Below, piece by piece: positions 55,169-64,000 of a stretch of 64,000 nt of DNA. The position numbers were made by a program, and so were the translations under genes. The notes beneath the pieces were generated by a model. That model was not told the DNA's origin. It did not search any database and worked only from the letters and a program-made list of their open reading frames with translations. The first letter of the stretch is position 1, and every line of letters starts with the position of its first letter. Origin of the DNA: Pseudoclavibacter chungangensis (GTDB taxonomy: Bacteria > Actinomycetota > Actinomycetes > Actinomycetales > Microbacteriaceae); NCBI RefSeq assembly GCF_013410545.1, contig NZ_JACCFV010000001.1:2852001-2916000 (forward strand). Reading direction: 5' to 3'.

Positions 55169-55203
55169 TTTCACATTGCGGAAATACATTTCCGTTATGT
55201 AAC
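55169..55203. promoter_or_regulatory. Candidate IclR-type operator upstream of uraD
   Basis: TTTCAC-ATT-GCGGAA (55169-55183) has the same 6-3-6 layout as the sites at hyi and iclR. A weaker second half (TTTCCG-TTA-TGTAAC, 55189-55203) follows with its centre 20 bp away. The overlapping GGAAAT-AC-ATTTCC palindrome (55180-55193) also resembles the E. coli IclR consensus. Confidence 0.55.
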
Positions 55204-55484
55204 AGACTGTGAAACACTGGACGATGATCCACGTCAAGCCCTCGCGCATCGCGCGTGTTCGGCGCGAGGGCGCTGACGTGGGCTCGACTGTATCCGGACC
55301 CGCATTCGATACGCGCACACGACAACCGAACTTCGAACACGCGAACACTCCGGCGCGGCGGAATCACGCGCCAAGATGTCCGAGAACAGGCACCGGGCAC
55401 CCCACGTTCGGCACACACCCAGCCACGACCACGACCCAGCACAGACCGATCCGACGCGAGGAACGCGTCCCGAGGAGGCCGACG

Positions 55485-56354
55485 ATGACCACCGACGAGC
55501 ACGACACCGGCGAGCACGGCACCACCACTGCATGCGACCCGGACGGACGCACCACACCGGGACCCCCTCGAGACCATCGCACCCGCGTCGCCGTCGTCAC
55601 CGGTGCGGGCAGTGGCATCGGACGCGCAACGGCACTCGAACTCACCCGTCGCGGGTGGCACGTCGCTCTGCTCGGCCGCCGCGAGTCGGCGCTCCGCGCG
55701 GTCGCCGAGCAGGCCCGTGACCTCGCGCCGGACGGCGTGGATCACCTCGTCGTCCCGACCGACGTCACCGACCCGGGTGCCGTCGAGCACGCCTTCGCGC
55801 TCGTGCGGGAGCGGCACGCGCGGCTCGACCTGCTGTTCAACAACGCGGGCGCCTTCGGCCCGTCCGCACGCGTCGACGAACTCACGCTCGAGGACTGGAG
55901 CGCGAACTGGGCCGTGAACGTCACCGGCACGTTCCTGTGCGCCGCCGCCGCGTTCCGCACCATGCGTGCGCAGGATCCGCAGGGCGGCCGCATCCTCAAC
56001 AACGGCTCGGTCTCGGCCCGACGCCCACGGCCGTCGGCCGTCGCCTACACGACGACGAAGCACGCCGTCACCGGACTCACGCGCTCGATCGCACTCGACG
56101 GCCGCCCCTTCGGCATCACGTGCGGTCAGATCGATCTCGGCAACGCCGCGACCGACATGCTCACGGGTGCGGGAACCGGGGCGAGTTCGGACACCGGCGC
56201 ACTGCAGGCCGACGGCACGCGCCGCCCGGAACCGACCTTCGACGCGCACGAGGCGGCCCGCCTCGTCGTCGACATCGCCGAGCTCCCCGCGAACGTCGCC
56301 GTGCACGAACTCGTCGTGACCGCCGCCGGCATGCCCTACGACGGGCGCGGCTGA
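55485..56354 (+). CDS. Short-chain dehydrogenase/reductase (SDR)
   Basis: A 289-residue classical SDR. The cofactor motif is VVTGAGSGIGRATAL (residues about 38-52), followed by LLFNNAGAFG, the catalytic Ser in NNGSVSARRP and YTTTKHA with the Tyr/Lys pair. The first 30 or so residues are a hydrophilic extension. The substrate is unknown. ATG 55485 follows GAGGAGG. It is divergent from uraD across a 334-bp gap that holds the operator-like site near its left end, and convergent with bcp. Membership of the purine regulon is possible but not shown. Confidence 0.85.
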   Translation: MTTDEHDTGEHGTTTACDPDGRTTPGPPRDHRTRVAVVTGAGSGIGRATALELTRRGWHVALLGRRESALRAVAEQARDLAPDGVDHLVVPTDVTDPGAVEHAFALVRERHARLDLLFNNAGAFGPSARVDELTLEDWSANWAVNVTGTFLCAAAAFRTMRAQDPQGGRILNNGSVSARRPRPSAVAYTTTKHAVTGLTRSIALDGRPFGITCGQIDLGNAATDMLTGAGTGASSDTGALQADGTRRPEPTFDAHEAARLVVDIAELPANVAVHELVVTAAGMPYDGRG

Positions 56355-56463
56355 GCGCGGCCCACCCGCGCACTGCGCACACTCGGCCCGCACCGGCCCG
56401 GGCGCGCACGGGTCGACCGGGCACCGGCCCGGACCGAGCCGGGGCGCGGGCGAGGCGGGGTGC

Positions 56464-56943
56464 TCAGACGCCGAGTGACTCCCGCAGCGCGCGGACGTGC
56501 CCGTCGGCGTTCACGCGGTACTCGGCGAGCTCGATCCGCCCGTCCTCGCCGATCGCGAACGTCGAGCGCAGCACGCCCGCGAGCGTGCGGTCACCGATCT
56601 GCTTCTCGCCCCACGCGCCGTACGCCTTCGCCGTCACGTGATCGGGGTCCGAGAGGAGCGGGAAGTCGAGCCGGTCCTCGGCCGCGAAGCGCGCGAGCGT
56701 CTCGACGTCGTCGCCCGAGATCCCCACGACCGCGTAGCCCGCGCCCTGCAGCGACGCGAGGTTGTCACGGAAGTCGCACGCCTCCGTCGTGCACCCGGGC
56801 GTGAACGCGGCGGGGTAGAAGTACACGATCACCCTGCGGCCCGCGAAGTCGGACAGCGACACCGTCGCGCCCGTCGCGTCACGCAGCGCGAAGTCCGGCG
56901 CCGGGTCCCCGGCCGAAAGGTGCTCGAAGCGTTCGTCGCTCAT
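56464..56943 (-). CDS. bcp: Peroxiredoxin (Bcp/PrxQ type)
   Basis: A 159-residue thiol peroxidase that reduces peroxides in the cytosol. The peroxidatic Cys is in FYPAAFTPGCTTEACDFRDN, which also has the resolving Cys five residues later, as in alpha-type PrxQ. The front is GDPAPDFALRDATG, and GDRTLAGVLRSTFAI is near the end. ATG 56943 has GGGAG upstream and is the usual family start; the frame is open to 57120 but that region contains operator-like repeats. It is convergent with the SDR gene. Confidence 0.93.
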   Translation of the reverse strand: MSDERFEHLSAGDPAPDFALRDATGATVSLSDFAGRRVIVYFYPAAFTPGCTTEACDFRDNLASLQGAGYAVVGISGDDVETLARFAAEDRLDFPLLSDPDHVTAKAYGAWGEKQIGDRTLAGVLRSTFAIGEDGRIELAEYRVNADGHVRALRESLGV

Positions 56944-57033
56944 GGCGCTCCCATCCGCGATGCGCGCGCGGAGCGCCACCACCCTCGTCGCCCGCACGAG
57001 CACGTGACGGTCGGTCACCCGAACCGCACGCGA

Positions 57034-57069
57034 TTCCATCATGCGGACTGACAATTCTGTCTGATGGAA
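57034..57069. promoter_or_regulatory. Tandem operator-like repeats upstream of bcp
   Basis: TTCCAT-CAT-GCGGAC (57034-57048) and TTCTGT-CTG-ATGGAA (57055-57069), a degenerate pair with the same 6-3-6 layout and the same 21-bp centre spacing as the pair at iclR. They lie between the mqo terminator and the bcp start. Confidence 0.4.
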
Positions 57070-57118
57070 GCATCGTGTGCGGTGATGTCGGGACCCGCAA
57101 TGCGCCGGGCACGAGCTC

Positions 57119-57150
57119 ACCCGCAGCGCCCGGGCGTCAGCGCTGCGGGT
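57119..57150. terminator. mqo terminator
   Basis: A perfect 11-bp stem (57119-57129 with 57140-57150) with a 10-nt loop, spanning the mqo stop codon at 57137. Confidence 0.6.
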
Positions 57151-58630
57151 GCAGCCCGAGGCGCTCGTTCGTCGCCGTCAGCACGTGCTCCGCCTCCTCG
57201 GCCGAGTCGTTGACACGCTTCCCGAAGTCGGGCATGAGCTCCCCCAGCCGGGCCGACCAGTCGTCGTAGCGCGTGGGGAAGCACCGCTTCAGGACGTCGA
57301 GCATGACCGGCACCGCGACCGTCGCTCCGGGCGAGGCGCCGAGCAACCCGGCGATCGTGCCGTCGGCCTTCGAGATGACCTCCGTGCCCATCTGCAGCAC
57401 GCCACCGCGCTTCGCGTCGCGCTTCATGACCTGCACGCGCTGGCCGGCGGTGATGAGCTCCCAGTCCTTCGACTCGGCCTCGGGGAAGAACTTCGTGAGC
57501 TCGGCGAACTTCTTCCGCCGCGGTGCGAGCACCTGACCCACGAGATACGTCACGAGGTCGAAGTTGTCGCGGGCCACCGCGAGCATCGGCAGGATGTTGT
57601 GCAGTCGCAGCGACGAGAACAGGTCGAGGTACGAACCGTGCTTCAGGTACTTGGGCGAGAAACCCGCGTAGGGCCCGAACATGAGCCACTTCTTACCGTT
57701 CACGACGCGCGTGTCGAGGTGCGGCACCGACATCGGGGGCGCCCCGACCGACGCCTTGCCGTAGACCTTCGCCTGGTGCTTCGCGACGACCTCGGGATTG
57801 TCGGTGCGGAGGAACTGGCCCGAGATCGGGAAGCCGCCGTAGCCGCGGATCTCGGGAATCTTGGCCTTCTGGAGGAGCGTCAGCGCGCGGCCACCGGCCC
57901 CGACGAACACGAAGCGCGCCCGCGTCACCGACTTACGACCACGGTCCTCGCCCGAGCGCTTGCGGCTCAGGATCTGCCAGACACCGTCGCGCTGCTGGCG
58001 CAGGTCGATCACCTCGGTGCCGAGCGTGACCTCGGCACCGTTCCCGCGCAGTCCGTCGACGAGCAGGTTCGTGAGCGCACCGAAGTCGACGTCGGTGCCG
58101 ATCGGCATGTAGGTCGCCGCGATCTTCTCGTCGACGTCGCGCCCGACGACGAGCGCCGGGGCCCACTCGGCGATGATCGCCGGGTCGTCCGAGAACTGCA
58201 TGTCCGCGAACGCCGGCTCTGCCTTGAGCAGCTCCCAGCGGCGCTTGAGGAATGCGACGTTGTCGGCACCCTGTACGAACGTCAGGTGCGGCACCGTGTT
58301 GATGAAGCGCTCCGGCTCGGGCAGCTCGCCCGCGCCGACGAGCAGCGACCAGAACTCGCGTGACGTGAAGTACTGCTGGTTGATCGTGACGGCCTTCTCG
58401 CTCGTCATCGTGCCGTTCTTCTCGGGCGTGTAGTTCAGCTCGCAGTACGCGGCGTGGCCCGTTCCGGCGTTGTTCCAGGGATTCGAACTCTCGAGCGCGA
58501 GCTCGTCGAGCCGCTCGATGATCTTGATGCTCCAGTCGGGCTCGAGCTTGCTGATGATGGAGCCGAGCGTGGCGCTCATGATGCCGCCACCGATCAGAAC
58601 GACGTCGTAGATCCCATGCGCTTTCGTCAC
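57137..58630 (-). CDS. mqo: Malate:quinone oxidoreductase
   Basis: A 497-residue membrane-associated FAD enzyme that oxidises malate to oxaloacetate and passes electrons to quinone. The FAD site is DVVLIGGGIMSATLG (residues 9-23), followed by ESSNPWNNAGTGHAAYCELNY, the Mqo signature. Later segments are FVFVGAGGRALTLLQKAKIP and a C-terminal GLLGASPGATVAVPVML. The GTG start at 58630 is supported by a TAGACT hexamer ending six bases upstream with no ribosome-binding site (leaderless type). It handles malate alongside the aceB and malic enzyme genes some 10 kb away. Confidence 0.95.
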   Translation of the reverse strand: MTKAHGIYDVVLIGGGIMSATLGSIISKLEPDWSIKIIERLDELALESSNPWNNAGTGHAAYCELNYTPEKNGTMTSEKAVTINQQYFTSREFWSLLVGAGELPEPERFINTVPHLTFVQGADNVAFLKRRWELLKAEPAFADMQFSDDPAIIAEWAPALVVGRDVDEKIAATYMPIGTDVDFGALTNLLVDGLRGNGAEVTLGTEVIDLRQQRDGVWQILSRKRSGEDRGRKSVTRARFVFVGAGGRALTLLQKAKIPEIRGYGGFPISGQFLRTDNPEVVAKHQAKVYGKASVGAPPMSVPHLDTRVVNGKKWLMFGPYAGFSPKYLKHGSYLDLFSSLRLHNILPMLAVARDNFDLVTYLVGQVLAPRRKKFAELTKFFPEAESKDWELITAGQRVQVMKRDAKRGGVLQMGTEVISKADGTIAGLLGASPGATVAVPVMLDVLKRCFPTRYDDWSARLGELMPDFGKRVNDSAEEAEHVLTATNERLGLHPQR

Positions 58631-58636
58631 CGCACC

Positions 58637-58642
58637 AGTCTA
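58637..58642 (-). promoter_or_regulatory. mqo leaderless promoter -10
   Basis: Minus-strand TAGACT ends six bases before the mqo GTG; no Shine-Dalgarno sequence is present. Confidence 0.5.
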
Positions 58643-58810
58643 TGCCGCCCGCGCCGTCGTCTCGCTCGCGTCCGCACGCCGCTGTGCACCCGGCGTGCTA
58701 GCCTCACGCCCCGCCGCGTCGCCCAGGATTCCGGCGGGGATCCGGCGGGCCGGGCCACGCGACGTCGCGGGGCGCGCCGCACGGACCACGGCGCAGGACG
58801 GAGACGCCCG

Positions 58811-59062
58811 GTGGCATGCAGGATCGGCGAACTCGTGCTCGGCTGTCGCGACCCCGACACCCTCGCGACGTTCTGGTGCGCGGTGCTCGACGTCGTCGAA
58901 CTCGATCGCGACGAGGACATGATCGAGATCGGCCCGCGCTCGGGATTCGGCGGCGCACAGCCGACGATCATCCTCTCCCGCGGCGACGAGCCGTGGCACG
59001 TGCTCGCCGACCCCGAGGGGAACGTGTTCTGCCTGCTGCGCGGGCGGCTCGATCCAGTGTGA
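58811..59062 (+). CDS. Shortened VOC-family protein
   Basis: An 83-residue protein. The front (CRIGELVLGCRDPDTLATFW, AVLDVVELDRDE, IEIGPRSGFGGAQPTIILS) and the back (DEPWHVLADPEGNVFCLLR) match actinobacterial VOC proteins of about 115-120 residues. The middle of the fold (roughly 35-40 residues with the second metal-binding strand region) is missing, and the joint falls at DEPWHV, where a longer relative would have two similar DEP/EPWHV segments. This looks like an in-frame internal deletion, so the product is probably not functional as a standard VOC domain. GTG 58811 has GGAGA upstream. Confidence 0.65.
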   Translation: MACRIGELVLGCRDPDTLATFWCAVLDVVELDRDEDMIEIGPRSGFGGAQPTIILSRGDEPWHVLADPEGNVFCLLRGRLDPV

Positions 59063-59094
59063 TCCGGCGCACGGAGCGCCGCGGATCACGTGGG

Positions 59095-61460
<2,366 letters not shown>

Positions 61461-61565
61461 GTGATGGACTCTCTCGAAGGTCGTGGGTCGGGAGCCGCCG
61501 GCGCGCGGCGGGCACGATCACCCATTCTACGGTGCGGGCCGTTCGCGTGCCGGATCGGTGTGCGC

Positions 61566-62447
61566 TCAGCCCGCACGCTGCGCGGAGGGACCGTCCGAGG
61601 CGGGGTCCGACGCCGCGTCGCCCGCAGTCTCGTCGGTCGGCCCCGTCGTGTCGGTCGGAGCCGTCGCGTCCGTCTCGCCGCTCCGCGCGGTCTCGCCCGT
61701 CCGCTCCGTTCCGCCGCTCGAGGTGGGAGACGGGTCACGCGGCCCCTCCGCGACGATCCACCCCGGCTCCTCGGCGGCGCGTTCCGCCCACCCCTCACCG
61801 GGTGCGGCGAGCGGGGGCCGGCGGGGCGGCGGTGCCGCGGCGCCCCGCGATGCGCCGAGGGTCTGCCTGCCGGAGAAGGCCCGCCCGAGCGTCACCTCGT
61901 CCGCGTACTCGAGGTCGCCACCGACCGGCAGCCCCGACGCGAGGCGGGACACCCGCACCCCGATCGACGACAGGAGCCGCGAGAGATAGCTCGCCGTCGC
62001 GTCGCCCTCGAGGTTCGGGTCGGTCGCGATGATGACCTCCTGCACCTCGCCCGAGTCGAGCCGCGACAGGAGCGAGCGGATGTTGAGCTCCTCCGGCCCG
62101 ATGCCGTCGATCGGGCTGATCGCGCCACCGAGCACGTGATAGCGGCCGTCGAACTCGCGGGTCCGCTCGATCGCCGCGACGTCCTTCGGCTCCTCGACGA
62201 CGCAGATGACCGTCGGGTCGCGTCGCTGGTCGCGGCACACGACGCACTCGTCGCCGTCCGCGACGTTCCCGCAGATACGGCAGAACCGCACGCGCTCGCG
62301 CACGTCGAGCAGGATCTGCGCGAGCCGCGACACGTCGAACGACCGCGTCTGCACGATGTGGAACGCGATGCGCTGCGCGGACTTCGGCCCGACGCCGGGC
62401 AGGCGCCCCAGTTCGTCGATGAGGTCCTGAACGATCCCCTCGTACAT
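61566..62447 (-). CDS. recR: Recombination mediator RecR with a long C-terminal tail
   Basis: Residues 1-199 are a normal RecR: helix-hairpin-helix [20 protein letters not shown], a zinc finger with Cys56, 59, 68 and 71, the TOPRIM domain ([14 protein letters not shown], [30 protein letters not shown]), and [13 protein letters not shown], where RecR proteins of about 200 residues end. Here 94 more residues follow, rich in Ala, Pro, Thr, Glu and Gly with no predicted fold (for example [20 protein letters not shown]). RecR loads RecA at gaps with RecO. It lies downstream of dnaX, the common bacterial order. Confidence 0.93.
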   Translation of the reverse strand: MYEGIVQDLIDELGRLPGVGPKSAQRIAFHIVQTRSFDVSRLAQILLDVRERVRFCRICGNVADGDECVVCRDQRRDPTVICVVEEPKDVAAIERTREFDGRYHVLGGAISPIDGIGPEELNIRSLLSRLDSGEVQEVIIATDPNLEGDATASYLSRLLSSIGVRVSRLASGLPVGGDLEYADEVTLGRAFSGRQTLGASRGAAAPPPRRPPLAAPGEGWAERAAEEPGWIVAEGPRDPSPTSSGGTERTGETARSGETDATAPTDTTGPTDETAGDAASDPASDGPSAQRAG

Positions 62448-62548
62448 CTAGACCTCCCTCTCCCGGCCCCGCCCGGCCACGCCGGGGGCACCGACGATGC
62501 TGCGCGCCCCGATCCCGTGCACGCCGCGACCCGCCCGCGGTCGCCGGA

Positions 62549-64000
62549 TCATCCGGCGCCCGGTACGTTCATCGGGTCGTCGTCGGGCGCCTCGAACCCC
62601 GGCCCCGAGACCGGTGCGGGCGGCGGCAGTTCCTCCTCGCCCACGAATCGCGCGCCGAGCTTCTCGCGAATGACCGACTCGCCGTATCGCTCGATCGGCG
62701 GCAGTCCCCCGGGGCGTGGGCCCACCGTGGTCGTCGTCGCGGCGTGCGTCGCCGGTCGGGCCGTTCGCGGTTCGTCTGCGGGGCGCGTCCCGGTCGGCGC
62801 CGTCACCGATCCCTGCGGTGCGCGGGATCGCGCGGGCGCGTCGCGGGGCGCCTCGTCCCGTGGGTCCTCGGGCGGCGGTTCGTCGTCGTAGGCGTCGGGT
62901 GGCAGCGGCTCGTCCGCCCCCGACGCACGCCCTCCGCCGCCGGACGCGTCGGGGCGTCGAACCGGGATGACGGGATCGTCCTCGACGATCGGCTCCTCCG
63001 CAGCCGCCCGCGCCGTCGCCTCGCGGAGCGCGACGACCTCGGGAGCGCGGTTGTAGTCGACGGCCGAGCGCCGCTCGGGACGCGGTGCCGCCGGTTCGGG
63101 GTCGGCGTCCTCCGCCGCCTCGCCCCATGCCGAGCCCGGGCCGTCGGCGGGCGGCACGTCGCCACCGGGGATCGCGACGACGTTCCACGTCGTCGTCGAT
63201 CCCGATCCACCGCTCGCCCTCGACTGTGTGCCCCCGGGCGGGGGCGACGACCGTGTCGGCCCGCGGCCGCCACGATCCTGCGGGCCACTCGCGGAGGGGC
63301 CGCGGCCGCCGTCGGCGGCCGGCCCGTGCGGTGCGGCGCCGCCCGTCGGTGCCGGCCCGTCGGGCCCCGGCACGTCGCCGGAACGACCCGCGTCGCCGTC
63401 CTCGGGCCGTTGCACGATCTTCGGCTGGAACTTCACGGAGACACCGAGGAGGCTCCGCATCGCCTCGCGGACGAGCTCGCTCGGGGCGGCCGCGTCGCCG
63501 TTCGGCGTCTTGAACCGGTCGAGCGCCGCGCGCGAATCGATCTCGAACCGCAGCACGCCGTCGACGAAGTCGCGCGGTTGCGCGGCGTACACCGCCGTCC
63601 AGGCGACGATGCCGCCCGCCTGCTTGACGTGTTCGAGCACGCTCGGCCACGCGTCGCGCACCTGGCCGAACGAGACACTCCGCGGATCGACCTCGCCGAC
63701 CGCACGCGACGCCGACTGCCCGGCGTCCGTCGGTGCACCCGGCTCGCCGTCGCGGTCCCGAACACGGCCCTGCCGATCGTCGGCGGTGCCCCGATTCCCG
63801 GGAGCATGGTCGCCGCTCACGTCGTGGTCGCCGGAAGCGGTCCCGCCGGTAGCGTGTTCCGCCTCGGTTCGCGGCGGGCCCTCCGGTGTCGATTCCGACG
63901 CCACCGTCGTTCCTGCCTCCGTCCCAGGCTCGGACGCCACGGCCGGTTCGCGGACCGGGGCCGCCTCGGCCGATGCCGGTTCGGACGGGGTCGCCGGTTC
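62549..64000 (-). CDS. dnaX: DNA polymerase III gamma/tau subunit, C-terminal part (cut by window edge)
   Basis: The last 483 codons of a protein that continues beyond the right edge; no start is visible. After an acidic linker comes VSFGQVRDAWPSVLEHVKQA and FVDGVLRFEIDSRAALDRFK, the tau domain that contacts the polymerase, followed by LLGVSVKFQPKIVQ. A long Gly/Pro/Asp/Arg-rich region then runs to a short conserved end (GESVIREKLGARFVGEEELP and DDDPMNVPGAG). The position before recR and the end motif identify it as DnaX. The ATPase domains lie outside the window. Confidence 0.9.
   Translation of the reverse strand, partial: EPATPSEPASAEAAPVREPAVASEPGTEAGTTVASESTPEGPPRTEAEHATGGTASGDHDVSGDHAPGNRGTADDRQGRVRDRDGEPGAPTDAGQSASRAVGEVDPRSVSFGQVRDAWPSVLEHVKQAGGIVAWTAVYAAQPRDFVDGVLRFEIDSRAALDRFKTPNGDAAAPSELVREAMRSLLGVSVKFQPKIVQRPEDGDAGRSGDVPGPDGPAPTGGAAPHGPAADGGRGPSASGPQDRGGRGPTRSSPPPGGTQSRASGGSGSTTTWNVVAIPGGDVPPADGPGSAWGEAAEDADPEPAAPRPERRSAVDYNRAPEVVALREATARAAAEEPIVEDDPVIPVRRPDASGGGGRASGADEPLPPDAYDDEPPPEDPRDEAPRDAPARSRAPQGSVTAPTGTRPADEPRTARPATHAATTTTVGPRPGGLPPIERYGESVIREKLGARFVGEEELPPPAPVSGPGFEAPDDDPMNVPGAG

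Noticed and set aside
61461..61565. Lysine riboswitch upstream of lysC
   Set aside because: The gap is only 105 bp, GC-rich and without the conserved aptamer helices; actinobacterial lysC is generally controlled at the enzyme.

Overview
The window is high-GC (about 70%), densely coded DNA from an actinobacterium. The best fit is Micrococcales, Microbacteriaceae-like: there is a compact Tad pilus locus with a DUF4244-type prepilin, a topA-tmk-holB operon, a dnaX-recR-lysC-asd string, a malate:quinone oxidoreductase, many GTG starts, and TANNNT promoters placed right at start codons. No ribosomal RNA, CRISPR array or prophage is visible. The family assignment is inferred from gene content and was not searched.

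Layout. 1-8.8 kb holds scattered housekeeping and regulatory genes: an MFS transporter end, TetR, an ABC exporter, nicotinamidase, a D-Ala-D-Ala carboxypeptidase, a frameshifted phosphatase, a HAD hydrolase, and a WYL regulator facing a VOC protein. 8.9-15.5 kb has tRNA-Thr(CGT) and the coupled topA-tmk-holB-lipoprotein operon read leftward. 15.3-19.6 kb is a minimal Tad/Flp pilus operon read leftward (tadA, a fused tadBC, a DUF4244 prepilin, tadE and a second Tad-associated protein). 19.8-22.6 kb has a SUKH/CbrC fusion gene whose 3' flank is split by a complete 1,648-bp insertion sequence with perfect 27-bp terminal inverted repeats and an 8-bp target duplication. 23-34.4 kb has acs, a small RidA cluster, two tandem paralogous class A penicillin-binding proteins, a metallophosphoesterase, tRNA-Pro(CGG), a DsbA-like protein and thymidine kinase.

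34.6-55.2 kb is the main metabolic theme: a purine-ring (urate and allantoin) catabolic island. Urate enters through an NCS2 permease and is opened by uricase, hydroxyisourate hydrolase and OHCU decarboxylase (uraD-uraH-uricase). Allantoin enters through an NCS1 permease and is handled by a hydantoin/allantoin racemase-like protein, allantoinase and ureidoglycine aminohydrolase. The resulting glyoxylate goes either to glycerate (gcl-glxR-hyi-glxK) or to malate (aceB), with malic enzyme and mqo as exits. An IclR-family regulator sits in the middle. A 6-3-6 inverted repeat resembling TTYCAC-N3-GTGGAA occurs upstream of hyi, between malic enzyme and iclR (two copies), upstream of uraD, and in degenerate form (two copies) upstream of a Bcp-type peroxiredoxin. 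It is the best candidate for a shared regulon site. Xanthine dehydrogenase, allantoate amidohydrolase and ureidoglycolate lyase are not in the window.

55.5-64 kb returns to core genes: an SDR oxidoreductase, bcp, mqo, a shrunken VOC gene, asd, lysC, recR with an unusual C-terminal tail, and the 3' part of dnaX running off the right edge. I see no unmistakable new system. The most promising leads are the operator family, the promoter motif shared by the duplicated PBPs, the SUKH-CbrC fusion and the DUF6986-like enzyme coupled to malate synthase.
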